Shown: piece by piece, positions 16,147 through 24,143 of the stretch
Layout: the number at the start of each line of letters is the position of its first letter
Numbering within the stretch: the stretch's first letter is position 1
NCBI GenBank assembly: GCA_963695675.1
Contig: CAVOGY010000007.1
Span: 806,001 to 870,000, forward strand
Direction of reading: 5' to 3'
Origin: DASUPK01 sp963695675
GTDB taxonomy: Bacteria > Actinomycetota > Thermoleophilia > Solirubrobacterales > 70-9
DNA: 64,000 nucleotides
Made by a program: the position numbers and the translations under genes
Notes under the pieces: generated by a model
Told to the model about the DNA's origin: nothing
What the model saw: the letters and a program-made list of their open reading frames with translations, nothing else
The model's database searches: none

Positions 16147-17654
16147 TGGCCGCCTCCGACCGAAAACGGGTTGCGCCAACATCAAAACGGGTCGCTCCTG
16201 GCGGAGCGCCCTCGCATCAACCCTCGGATAACCCCCGCCGCACCAAGATCGTCGCCACCCTGGGGCCGGCGAGCACGGACCCGGAGGTGCTTCGTCAGCT
16301 CTTCGAGGCGGGGGTCGACGTCTTCAGGATCAACTTCGCGCACGGGACACCCGAGGAGCAGGCGGAGACCGTGCGCCGGGTGAGACAGACGAGCGAGGAG
16401 GTCGGCCGTGAGGTCGGGATCATGGGCGACCTGCCTGGCCCGAAGCTCCGTCTCGGGGACCTCGAGGGAGATGTCGCGGTCCTCCACTCTGGCTCAACGG
16501 TGTTGATGCGCGGCGAGACGAACGGCAGGCCCGGGAACCAGGAGCTGCTCACGGTGCAGTGGGACGGCTTCGCGAAGGCGGTCCGAGAGGGCGACCCCGT
16601 CTTCCTCGCCGACGGCCGGGTGCGATTGCGGGTGGTCTCGGTATCGGGCGGCGACGTCACCTGCGACGTCGAGGCGGGCGGCGCCGTCAGCTCACACCAG
16701 GGAGTCAACCTGCCGAGCGCCGACACCGACCTTCCGGAGACCGGCGCGTCGGACGAGCCCTGGATCGACTTCGCCTGCCAGAACGGCATCGACCTGCTCG
16801 CCGTGTCGTTCGTCCGCAGGCCGTCCGACCTGAAGAAGGTGGAGGGCCGTCTGAAGGAGCGGGGTGTCGACATCCCCCTGATCGCGAAGATCGAGAAGCC
16901 GCAGGCTGCCGAGCGAGCTGAGGAGATCATCGAGGAGGCGGGCAGCGGGATCATGGTGGCCCGGGGAGACCTGGGGGTTGAGCTACCGATCGAGGAGGTC
17001 CCCGGCGCTCAGAAGCGGCTCATCGCCCTCGCCGGGCGCGCCTCGAAGCCGAGCATCACCGCCACCCAGATGCTCGCCACCATGGTGCGCGCCTCACGGC
17101 CGACCCGGGCTGAGGTCACCGACGTCGCCAACGCGATCTACGACGGCACCGATGCGGTGATGCTTTCCGAGGAGACCGCGATCGGCGACCACCCGGTCGA
17201 GGCGGTTCGGGTGATGGACCGGATCGCGCGCGTCACGGAGCCTCACCTCAAATACGGCGAGCTGGTCTTCACGCGGGTCGAGGAGCACGAGCACGACATC
17301 GCCGAGACCGTCGCGCAGGTCGCCGTCGCCGCCTGCTACCGGCTCGGACTGAAGGCAATCGTCTGCCCGACCTCGTCGGGACGAACCGCACGGCTGATCT
17401 CCGCTCATCGGCCCCGGGTGCCGGTGCTGGCCGTCTCGCAGCGGCTCGAGACGGTCCGCCGCATGAACCTACTGTTCGGGATCAGCTCCACCCAGGCCGA
17501 GGACTGGACCAGCATCCGCAAGCTGCTCGACGACTGCGCGACGCTCGCCCGCGACCACGAGATCGCGGAGTCGGGCGATCTGGTCGCGATCACCGCTGGC
17601 CTGCCGGCGCAGGGGGTCGGGACCAACCTCTTCGAGATCCACCGGGTGCCCTAG
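16146..17654 (+). CDS. pyk: pyruvate kinase with repeat-encoded N-terminal extension
   Basis: It converts phosphoenolpyruvate and ADP to pyruvate and ATP. The core starts at RRTKIVATLGPAS (about residue 31), includes the catalytic LIAKIEKPQA segment, the signature GIMVARGDLGVELP and a complete C-terminal regulatory domain. The first 30 residues are unusual: residues about 7-25 (KRVAPTSKRVAPGGAPSHQ) are encoded by PR-A. No ATG, GTG or TTG occurs in frame between GTG 16146 and the core, so the repeat appears to be translated. It is probably co-transcribed with the P-ATPase. Confidence 0.95.
   Translation: MAASDRKRVAPTSKRVAPGGAPSHQPSDNPRRTKIVATLGPASTDPEVLRQLFEAGVDVFRINFAHGTPEEQAETVRRVRQTSEEVGREVGIMGDLPGPKLRLGDLEGDVAVLHSGSTVLMRGETNGRPGNQELLTVQWDGFAKAVREGDPVFLADGRVRLRVVSVSGGDVTCDVEAGGAVSSHQGVNLPSADTDLPETGASDEPWIDFACQNGIDLLAVSFVRRPSDLKKVEGRLKERGVDIPLIAKIEKPQAAERAEEIIEEAGSGIMVARGDLGVELPIEEVPGAQKRLIALAGRASKPSITATQMLATMVRASRPTRAEVTDVANAIYDGTDAVMLSEETAIGDHPVEAVRVMDRIARVTEPHLKYGELVFTRVEEHEHDIAETVAQVAVAACYRLGLKAIVCPTSSGRTARLISAHRPRVPVLAVSQRLETVRRMNLLFGISSTQAEDWTSIRKLLDDCATLARDHEIAESGDLVAITAGLPAQGVGTNLFEIHRVP
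16163..16218 (-). repeat. PR-A repeat copy 4 (half plus full unit), inside pyk
   Basis: AAAACGGGTTGCGCC (right half) is followed by a full unit AAAACGGGTCGCTCC..GGAGCGCCCTCGCATC. The arms CGCTCC/GGAGCG show the C/G version of a paired position that is T/A in copy 1. Confidence 0.8.
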
Positions 17655-17710
17655 GCGGGCAACGCGGCCCAGCCGGAGGAGGCGGCACTCCGCTGCCGAA
17701 CCCCGGGCGG

Positions 17711-18250
17711 ATGGCCCTCCCACTCGGCTCGCTTGGCGGCAGCCTCTTCGATCTCCACCTGGGGATCGACGAGAAGATCTTCCGCTCGCTGCTCGTCTTC
17801 ATCTTCCTGGCCGTCGCCCTGCGGCTGGGAGGGAAGCGAGAGCTCGCCCAGATCAACGTGCTCGACCTGGCGGTCCTGCTACTCGCCTCGAACGCCCTGC
17901 AGAACGCGCTGATCGGCAACGACAGCACGGTCACCGGGGGCGTGATCGGTGCCGGGACCCTGTTCGTCGCGAACTACGCCTTCGTGCACATCACCTATCG
18001 CAGCACCCGGGCGCGCCGCATCCTGGAGGGAACGCCGAGCGTCCTGCTTCGAAATGGCCAGCCGGACGAGAAGGCGATGCGCAGGGAGGCCATCAACGAG
18101 ACGGAGCTCGCCGACATCGCACTCGAGCACGGCTTCGACGACCTGCACAACGTCGGGCTGATCGTGATCGAGACCAGCGGACAGTTCGTCTGCCTCGACC
18201 CGGAGCAGGCCAAGAGGCTGCGGCCGCAGATGCTCGAGCAGCCCGGCTAG
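17711..18250 (+). CDS. DUF421 (YetF-like) membrane protein
   Basis: The 179 aa product has three helices, with the family sequence LAVALRLGGKRELAQINVLDLAVLLLASNALQNALIG, followed by a small soluble domain (GTPSVLLRNGQPDEKAMRRE..ALEHGFDDLHNVGLIVIETSGQF). DUF421 proteins are linked to spore and stress physiology in bacilli, with unknown biochemistry. The stop overlaps the convergent thioesterase stop. Confidence 0.88.
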   Translation: MALPLGSLGGSLFDLHLGIDEKIFRSLLVFIFLAVALRLGGKRELAQINVLDLAVLLLASNALQNALIGNDSTVTGGVIGAGTLFVANYAFVHITYRSTRARRILEGTPSVLLRNGQPDEKAMRREAINETELADIALEHGFDDLHNVGLIVIETSGQFVCLDPEQAKRLRPQMLEQPG

Positions 18251-18714
18251 TCGCCCGGCGGGTAGTCGCCGGGAGCCGGCCGCTCGGCGCGCGGGTCGCG
18301 TCCCGGCAGTACGAACTGCGTGACGATCAGGTTCGCGACCGGCTTCTCGCCGTTCAGGATCTTCGCCTCGATCACGGCCGTGCTGCGGCCGACGTGCAGC
18401 GGCCGCGCCTCGCAGATCAGCTCATCCCCGAGGACCCCCGCTGCGAAGACGTTCAGCTTCAGCTCGATCGTCGTGAAGTCGTGGTCAGGCGGCAGGTTCC
18501 TGAAGGTCGCCCAGCCGGCGACCGAGTCCCCGAACGCTGTCCAGACGCCACCGTGGACGAAGCCGCCCGGGTGGAGGTGGCGCTTGTCGACGACCAAGCG
18601 GCCGGTCGCCACCTCGTCCGTGATCTCGAGCGGCTCGATCGCCATGTCGCCGGGGAAGGTGCCCGGCAGCCACCCGGCGACGTTCTCCGCGGTGATCTCC
18701 GGGTTCGCGGTCAC
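18247..18714 (-). CDS. PaaI-family hotdog thioesterase
   Basis: The 155 aa hotdog-fold protein has the hallmark HPGGFVHGGVWTAFGDSVAGWA, in which the HGG turn contributes to the active site, followed by ELKLNVFAAG and the long strands. It probably hydrolyses an acyl-CoA. It follows the crotonase gene by 3 bp on the same strand, so the two probably act on the same CoA ester. Confidence 0.87.
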   Translation of the reverse strand: MTANPEITAENVAGWLPGTFPGDMAIEPLEITDEVATGRLVVDKRHLHPGGFVHGGVWTAFGDSVAGWATFRNLPPDHDFTTIELKLNVFAAGVLGDELICEARPLHVGRSTAVIEAKILNGEKPVANLIVTQFVLPGRDPRAERPAPGDYPPGD

Positions 18715-18717
18715 TTC

Positions 18718-19629
18718 CTATCGCCCAAAGTCGCCGAAGGGCTCGTCGCGCTCGCGGACGGCCTCCTTGAAGCCGGCCTCCGCCGCGCGCCGCTGGAAGG
18801 CGAAGCCCTCCGGGGTGTGCCGGGCGATCCCGTCGAAGAAGACGCCGAGCGATTGCGTCGCCTCAAGTCCCTGTGCGTAGAGCGCCTGGTTTATGAGCAG
18901 CTTGTGCATCACCAGCTGGTTGACCGGAAGCCGGGCGATCCGCTCGAGCAGGGACTCGAAGCGCTCGTCCAGCTCCGCCGCCGGGGCCGCCTCCGCGGCG
19001 AGGCCCCACTCCGCCGCGGTGGTGCCGTCGATCGAATCGCCGGTGAGCAGCAGGCGCTTCGCGCGGGCGGGCCCGACCCGGAACGCCCAGAGCGCGCTCG
19101 TCGGGACGCCCCAGACACGCGCCGGCGGATAACCGATCTTGGCCTCGTCCTCGGCCACGATCAGGTCCGAGCAGAGCGCCATGTCGGTGCCGCCCGCGAC
19201 GCAGTAGCCGTGCACCTTGCAGACCGTCGGCTTGTCGCAGTGGAAGAGGCTCATGAAGCCACGCAGGTTGCGGCTCATCATCTGGTAGTCGATGACCGGG
19301 TCCCAGGTGCCCTGCGGGTCGTGGTTGCGGGCCTGGACCACCGGATCGAGCGGCGACCCGGGTGGCGCCTCCGGACTCGCGACGCCCTCCATGTTCCCCT
19401 CCGCGGACGCGACCAGGTCATAGCCGCCGCAGAAGCCGGAGCCGTTGCCGGAGAGGGCGATCACGTGGACCTCCGGATCGAGGTCCGCGCGCTCGACGCA
19501 CTCGGCGAGCTCGCGCGGCATCTCGAGCGTGATCCCGTTGCCTCGCTCGGGCCGGTTCAGGGTGATCCGGCCGATCCGGCCGGTCACCTCGTAGGTCAGC
19601 GTCTCGAGAGTTTCGATCCGCGGATTCAA
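18718..19629 (-). CDS. crotonase/enoyl-CoA hydratase family protein
   Basis: The 303 aa product has a crotonase fold: RIGRITLNRPERGNGI, the oxyanion-hole segment ALSGNGSGFCGGYDL, and VCKVHGYCVAGGTDMALCSDL. A 35-residue insertion (about residues 85-120) precedes the second motif; such insertions occur in actinobacterial EchA-type proteins. The reaction could be hydration, hydrolysis or isomerisation and cannot be assigned. TTG start. Operon with the downstream thioesterase. Confidence 0.85.
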   Translation of the reverse strand: MNPRIETLETLTYEVTGRIGRITLNRPERGNGITLEMPRELAECVERADLDPEVHVIALSGNGSGFCGGYDLVASAEGNMEGVASPEAPPGSPLDPVVQARNHDPQGTWDPVIDYQMMSRNLRGFMSLFHCDKPTVCKVHGYCVAGGTDMALCSDLIVAEDEAKIGYPPARVWGVPTSALWAFRVGPARAKRLLLTGDSIDGTTAAEWGLAAEAAPAAELDERFESLLERIARLPVNQLVMHKLLINQALYAQGLEATQSLGVFFDGIARHTPEGFAFQRRAAEAGFKEAVRERDEPFGDFGR

Positions 19630-19667
19630 TCAGCGCCGATGACTCGGGACTCGGATCCGCGGTCGTA

Positions 19668-20693
19668 ATGGCGAAGATGTCCACGGTGGCGAAGGCGAAC
19701 TTCACGACGATCGAGGTGGCGGGCCGCGAGGTGAAGCTCTCTAACCCTGGGAAGCTCTTCTTCCCCCAGCCCCGGTTCACCAAGCTCGACCTGGCCGAGT
19801 ACTACATCGCCGTCGAGAAGGCCACCGTCAACCAGCTCCGTGAACGGCCCGGGACGATGAAGCGCTTCGTCGACGGGGTCACCGGTGAGTTCTTCTTTCA
19901 GAAGCGCGTTCCCAAGGGCGCGCCCGACTGGCTGCAGACGGCCACCTTCACCTTCCCGAGCGGGCGCACCGCGACCGAGCTCGTCGTCAACGACGCCGCG
20001 CACCTCGTCTGGGCGGTCAACCTCGGGGTGGTCGACTTCAACCCGCATCCTGTCCGCCGCAGCGACCTCGATCGGCCCGACGAGCTTCGGATCGATCTCG
20101 ACCCGACGCCCGGAGTTCGCTGGAACACGGTCCGCAAGGTGGCGCTCTGTGTCCGGGACGTCCTCGAGGAGCACGGTCTGGTCGGCTACCCGAAGACCTC
20201 GGGCTCTCGCGGCATCCACGTGAACGTGCGGATCGAGCCGCGCTGGGACTACGTCGAGGTGCGCCGGGCGGCGCTGGCTCTGGCCCGCGAGGTCGAGCGC
20301 CGCCTGCCGCGGAACGCGACCAGCAAGTGGTGGAAGGAGGAGCGTCACGGCGTCTTCGTCGACTACAACCAGAACGCCCGCGACCGCACGATCGCGTCGG
20401 GCTATTCGGTCAGGCCCGTCCCCGATGCGCGCGTCTGCTGCCCGATCGAGTGGGACGAGGTGCCGGCCGTCGACCCCGCCGAGCTACGGCTCGACACCGT
20501 CCCGGACCGGGTCAGGAAGAAGGGCGACCCGGCGGTGGACATCGACGACCACGCCGGATCGCTCGACCGGCTGCTCGACCTCGCCCGCCGCGACGAGGAG
20601 GGTGGCCTCGGCGACGCCCCCTGGCCGCCGCACTTCGCCAAGCAGCGCGGCGAGCCCAAGCGGGTGCAGCCGTCGCGGGCGCGTGACGCCTAA
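19668..20693 (+). CDS. LigD-type NHEJ polymerase/primase module
   Basis: The 341 aa protein corresponds to the POL (archaeo-eukaryotic primase) domain of multidomain LigD, which fills gaps at double-strand breaks. It begins with VAGREVKLSNPGKLFFP and has the metal motif LRIDLDPTP, YPKTSGSRGIHVNVRI (catalytic SGSRGIH loop) and RTIASGYSVRPVPDARV. It is free-standing: the ligase module follows on the opposite strand and the phosphoesterase module lies 21 kb away. No Ku gene is in the window. The start could also be ATG 19677. Confidence 0.92.
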   Translation: MAKMSTVAKANFTTIEVAGREVKLSNPGKLFFPQPRFTKLDLAEYYIAVEKATVNQLRERPGTMKRFVDGVTGEFFFQKRVPKGAPDWLQTATFTFPSGRTATELVVNDAAHLVWAVNLGVVDFNPHPVRRSDLDRPDELRIDLDPTPGVRWNTVRKVALCVRDVLEEHGLVGYPKTSGSRGIHVNVRIEPRWDYVEVRRAALALAREVERRLPRNATSKWWKEERHGVFVDYNQNARDRTIASGYSVRPVPDARVCCPIEWDEVPAVDPAELRLDTVPDRVRKKGDPAVDIDDHAGSLDRLLDLARRDEEGGLGDAPWPPHFAKQRGEPKRVQPSRARDA

Positions 20694-20768
20694 TGTCACC
20701 ATGCGCCCTCCTCGCCGCCACCTGGGAGTCCACCTCTGGCCCTAGATCCTGCGGGCCGCCTGCGGCTG

Positions 20769-21737
20769 CTAGGTGAGCTGATCGATTTTGCAGTCGTTCG
20801 GGTCCTTGTCGTCCCGCCAGCGGACGATCTTGGAGCCGTGGCGGATGCGGCCGCCGGAGGTGTGGTCGTAGGTGACCTCGACGACGAGCTCGGGCCGTAG
20901 CTCGTACCACTCGAGCTCGCGGTTGGCGTCCCAGCGGCTCGGATCGCCCGAACCCTTCTCGCCGGTCTCATACTCGGCGAGCGTCTTCACCAACTCCTTC
21001 TTCTCCTTCGCCTTCAGTCCCGAGGTGTGGCCGATCGGCCGCAGGTTCGCGTTGTCGTAGAGGCCGAGGATCAGAGAGCCCACCGTCCCCTCGTGCTTGC
21101 CGGGCCTCCAGCCCATGACGACGCAGTCGATGGTGCGCACCCGCTTGACCTTGACCATGCCCTTGCGCTGGCCCGGCTTGTAGATCGCGCCCAGCTCCTT
21201 GGCGATCACACCCTCGCCCGATAGCAGCCAGGGCTCCGCCTTCTTCGGCGAGGTCGTCAGCGGGGTCACCTCCACGGATCCCGAGGCCGTCTTCTTGCGC
21301 CCGGGCGCCGCCGCGATCATCCCCTCGAGCGCGGCGCGGCGCTCGGCGAAGGGCTTCCCCGTGAGCTTCTGTCCGTCTTCGGCAAGCAGGTCGAAGGCCC
21401 GGAAGAGCGCGGGCGTCTGCTCGGCGAGCATGCGCACCCGCGATTCGGCTGGATGCAGGCGGTTCTGGAGCGCATCGAACTCCTCCCGCCCGTCGGTGTC
21501 CAGGATGACCAGCTCGCCGTCGAGCACATAGCGGCCCTCGGGGAATCGAACCTCGGGGAAGTAGCGGCGCAGCGGCTTCCCGCCCCGCGACTGCATGTAG
21601 ACGTCGTCGCCATCGACGTACACGATCGCCCGGAAACCGTCGTACTTCGGCTCGTATGCCCAGCCCTCACCCTCCGGCAGGACCTTGCGCGAAAGGGCGA
21701 GCTGCGGCTTGATCGGGGGCTTCAGGGGCAACGCCAC
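20769..21737 (-). CDS. ATP-dependent DNA ligase (LigD/LigC-type ligase module)
   Basis: The 322 aa ligase has adenylation motif I EPKYDGFRAIVY (lysine at about residue 30), motif III-like YVLDGELVI, GVIAKELGA (motif IV) and KVKRVRTIDCVV (motif V), then an OB-fold domain. It seals nicks with ATP and probably works with the adjacent POL gene, convergent to it, in NHEJ. GTG start with a TACGAT box 6 nt upstream. Confidence 0.92.
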   Translation of the reverse strand: MALPLKPPIKPQLALSRKVLPEGEGWAYEPKYDGFRAIVYVDGDDVYMQSRGGKPLRRYFPEVRFPEGRYVLDGELVILDTDGREEFDALQNRLHPAESRVRMLAEQTPALFRAFDLLAEDGQKLTGKPFAERRAALEGMIAAAPGRKKTASGSVEVTPLTTSPKKAEPWLLSGEGVIAKELGAIYKPGQRKGMVKVKRVRTIDCVVMGWRPGKHEGTVGSLILGLYDNANLRPIGHTSGLKAKEKKELVKTLAEYETGEKGSGDPSRWDANRELEWYELRPELVVEVTYDHTSGGRIRHGSKIVRWRDDKDPNDCKIDQLT

Positions 21738-21768
21738 GTGGCGATCGTATCCGGGCCGCAGCCCCGCC

Positions 21769-21774
21769 TAGGAT
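21769..21774 (+). promoter_or_regulatory. -10-like box TAGGAT for lhgO
   Basis: CCTAGGAT ends 8 nt before ATG 21783. It supports this start over a much longer upstream reading frame antisense to the ligase. Confidence 0.45.
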
Positions 21775-21782
21775 CGCAGCGG

Positions 21783-23009
21783 ATGGCAGCTCCAGCCACA
21801 ACCCAGCCACCGCCGACCGCTGACTTCGTCGTGATCGGCGGCGGCATCCTCGGGCTCGCCGTGGCGCGCGAGCTGCTCCGCCGCCACCCCGATGCCGGCC
21901 TCTGCGTGCTCGAGCGGGAGGATCGGCTCGCAGCGCACCAGACCTCCCACTCGAGCGGTGTGATCCACGCCGGGATCTACTACGCGCCCGGATCGCTCAA
22001 GGCTCGGCTGTGCGTCGAGGGCGCGCGCCTGCTCTACGCCTATTGCGACGAGCGCGGGATCGAGGCCCGCCGGAGCGGCAAGCTGATCATCGCCACCTCC
22101 GAGTCCGAGCTGCCCGGCCTCGACGAGCTCGAGCGCCGCGGCCGCGAGAACGGGGTCCCGGGCCTGCGTCGGATCGGCCCGGACCAGATCACCGAGATCG
22201 AGCCCCACGCCCGCGGGAGTGCCGCCCTGCACTCGCCCGCTACCGGGGTGGTCGACTTCGCGCGCGTGGCCGGGGCCTTCGCCGGCGACATCGAGACCGC
22301 CGGTGGGTCCGTGCTGACGAATGCCGGGGTCAAGCGGTTGGTTCCGAGGGGCGGGAGCATCTCGGTCGAGCACCAGCGCGGGAGCACCGAGGCGGGCTTC
22401 GTGATCAGCTGCGCCGGGGCGTGGTCGGACCGCCTCGCGGTCGCAGCCGGTGCGCCATCCGAGCCACGGATCGTTCCCTTCCGCGGTGGCTACCTGCGAC
22501 TTCGTCCCGAGCGGCGCGAGCTGGTTCGCGCCAGCATCTATCCGGTCCCCGATCCCGAGCTTCCCTTCCTCGGCGGGCACCTGACCCGAGGGATCGACGG
22601 CGAGGTGCTGCTCGGCCCCTCCGCTCTCATCGTGGGCGCCCGGGACGCCTACCAGCTCGCTCGGGTCCGACCCGCGGATCTGGCGTCGACCCTGGCCTGG
22701 CCGGGAACCTGGCGCCTCATCCGCCGCTTCTGGCGAACCGGGACCACCGAGCTCCGGCACGCGCTCAGCCGCCGGGCGTTCCTCTCCGAGCTGCGGCGCT
22801 TCGTCCCCGAACTCGAGGTCGGCGACGTCCTCAGCGGCCCCTCAGGCATCCGCGCACAGGCACTCGACCGCGACGGCCGGCTGGTCGACGACTTCGTCGT
22901 TCACCACACCGAGCGCGCCCTGCACGTTCGCAACGCACCCTCCCCGGCCGCGACCTCGTCGCTGGCGCTGGCAAAGCTGATCGCCGACCAGACCGGGGAT
23001 CTCGCCTAG
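21783..23009 (+). CDS. lhgO: L-2-hydroxyglutarate oxidase-like FAD enzyme
   Basis: The 408 aa flavoprotein has the dinucleotide motif VIGGGILGLAVARELL at the N-terminus, HQTSHSSGVIHAGIYY (typical of LhgO) and a C-terminal GPSGIRAQALDRDG..DFVVHH. It probably oxidises L-2-hydroxyglutarate to 2-oxoglutarate at the membrane. The open frame extends far upstream, but that part is antisense to the ligase and is not protein-like. The stop overlaps that of the next, convergent gene. Confidence 0.92.
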   Translation: MAAPATTQPPPTADFVVIGGGILGLAVARELLRRHPDAGLCVLEREDRLAAHQTSHSSGVIHAGIYYAPGSLKARLCVEGARLLYAYCDERGIEARRSGKLIIATSESELPGLDELERRGRENGVPGLRRIGPDQITEIEPHARGSAALHSPATGVVDFARVAGAFAGDIETAGGSVLTNAGVKRLVPRGGSISVEHQRGSTEAGFVISCAGAWSDRLAVAAGAPSEPRIVPFRGGYLRLRPERRELVRASIYPVPDPELPFLGGHLTRGIDGEVLLGPSALIVGARDAYQLARVRPADLASTLAWPGTWRLIRRFWRTGTTELRHALSRRAFLSELRRFVPELEVGDVLSGPSGIRAQALDRDGRLVDDFVVHHTERALHVRNAPSPAATSSLALAKLIADQTGDLA

Positions 23010-23290
23010 CAGCCGCCCACGAGCAGGAAGATCACGACGATCAGGACGATCACCACCGCGCCGGCGATCAGCCTGCGGCGCAGATAGACGTCCCCGCCGC
23101 CGTAGTGCCGAGCCCCCATGCGACGGCTCGCGCCGGCGCGCGCCCTCGCATCATCGGCTCCGCGCTCATCCTCTCCCTCTGCCCCGACGAGCTCCTCGTC
23201 GCCCGTCGCCACTGGCTCGTCGCGGCGTGCCCGAGCGCGCGACTCGGCCGCAGCTCGGCGCTCCTCTGGGCTTCTCCCTCCGGACTCGAT
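23006..23290 (-). CDS. small single-helix membrane protein, probable ATC start, contains repeat
   Basis: The standard-start version begins at GTG 23212 (68 aa). The frame continues upstream to an in-frame TAG and encodes ESGGRSPEERRAAAESRARA, a low-complexity, charged stretch with protein-like codon use. There is no ATG/GTG/TTG there, but ATC lies at 23288-23290, exactly six bases after TAGGCT. The 94 aa product would have a charged N-terminal half, part of it (ADDARARAGASRRMGA) encoded by a PR-A-like repeat, and one C-terminal helix (RLIAGAVVIVLIVVIFLLVGG). The TAG of the -10 box is also the stop of the upstream lipoprotein gene. Function unknown. Confidence 0.6.
   Translation of the reverse strand: MESGGRSPEERRAAAESRARARRDEPVATGDEELVGAEGEDERGADDARARAGASRRMGARHYGGGDVYLRRRLIAGAVVIVLIVVIFLLVGGC
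23118..23155 (-). repeat. PR-A-like repeat copy 7, divergent, in frame
   Basis: On the minus strand GATGATGCGAGGGCGCGC then GCGCGAGCC. Only the left arm matches the family well. It is read in the same codon phase (GAT GCG AGG) as in the RES toxin. Confidence 0.4.
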
Positions 23291-23296
23291 GTGTTC

Positions 23297-23302
23297 AGCC
23301 TA
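23297..23302 (-). promoter_or_regulatory. -10-like box TAGGCT before an ATC start
   Basis: TAGGCT + GAACAC + ATC. The spacing is identical to egtB. The first three bases double as the stop codon of the preceding gene, so the box may be coincidental. Confidence 0.35.
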
Positions 23303-24124
23303 AGGGACTCCGAGGTCGTTAAGGGTGAGGAACAGATCCCGGATCGGCCGGTAGCCGCCACCCGTCGGGATCGAGATCTGCTGCTGCTCGCCGACATCAC
23401 TGTTCACGATCTCGAGCTCGACCCGGGCGGAGGTGGCTCCGCCGAGCCGCTGCCGGTCCCCCGGCGGGATGCCCACCTGTGCGTCAACGGCGAACTCGTG
23501 AAAAACGCGATCGTCGAAGCCGACGCAACCCCGGACCGTGCCGCGCACCGCCGGCGACGACGAGAGGTGCAACGCCTGCGCGACGGCATCGAGATCGCGG
23601 CGCAGGGCAACGGTGCGCAGCGGTGCGGCGATGCGCTCGCAATCGACCCCTCCTTCGTTTCCCTCGCCCTCGACACGAGCTCGCCCGAACCAATCACGCG
23701 GCCGCACGTCGAGCGGCTCGTCCGAGTTGTCCGTCCGGTTGAGCCATTCGTTGGCCTCAGCGAACGGACCCGTCCCCACCTCATAGCTGTCGCCGTAGAC
23801 GGTGAGGAAGGCGTTCCGTCCGTTCGAGACAACCTTCCCGCCCACCGGGAACCCGAGGGCGCTCGCGGTGAACCTCCAGTCGAAGCTGGGGATGCGGCGA
23901 TCGCCGCTGCTCACGTATCCGCCATCGAGGCTTAGGTGGAGCGGCGCGGAGAGCCGAGGCGCCCCGTGGACCTGCACGCGGAGGTCGATCTCGGTGCGGG
24001 CGGTGGAGATCGGGTGAGCGGCGGCGGAGTCGAGCATCGCGTCGGGCTCGACCTCGGGATGGCTCGACCCACCGCAGCCCGCGAGCACGGCCAGGCAGCA
24101 GGCGAATGCGAGCGATCGGCGCAT
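23300..24124 (-). CDS. LppX/LprG-like lipoprotein
   Basis: The 274 aa product has a signal peptide with lipobox LAGC (cysteine at residue 17) and a serine/acidic linker. The rest is beta-rich (LHLSLDGGYVSSGDRRIPSFDWRF, GKVVSNGRNAFLTVYGDSYEVG), like the mycobacterial LppX_LprAFG fold, which binds lipids. The family is suggested by pattern only. It is divergent from the acyl-CoA dehydrogenase gene with a 19-bp gap. Confidence 0.6.
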   Translation of the reverse strand: MRRSLAFACCLAVLAGCGGSSHPEVEPDAMLDSAAAHPISTARTEIDLRVQVHGAPRLSAPLHLSLDGGYVSSGDRRIPSFDWRFTASALGFPVGGKVVSNGRNAFLTVYGDSYEVGTGPFAEANEWLNRTDNSDEPLDVRPRDWFGRARVEGEGNEGGVDCERIAAPLRTVALRRDLDAVAQALHLSSSPAVRGTVRGCVGFDDRVFHEFAVDAQVGIPPGDRQRLGGATSARVELEIVNSDVGEQQQISIPTGGGYRPIRDLFLTLNDLGVP

Positions 24125-24131
24125 TGCTGGG

Positions 24132-24137
24132 TAGTCT
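24132..24137 (+). promoter_or_regulatory. -10-like box TAGTCT for acyl-CoA dehydrogenase
   Basis: TAGTCT ends 6 nt before GTG 24144. Its complement AGACTA lies upstream of the divergent lipoprotein gene. Confidence 0.4.
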
Positions 24138-24143
24138 CACAAC

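Noticed and set aside
13558..16185. 875-aa open frame antisense to the P-type ATPase
   Set aside because: It is rich in Arg/Gly/Asp with no domains and mirrors the codon bias of the real gene; typical high-GC shadow.
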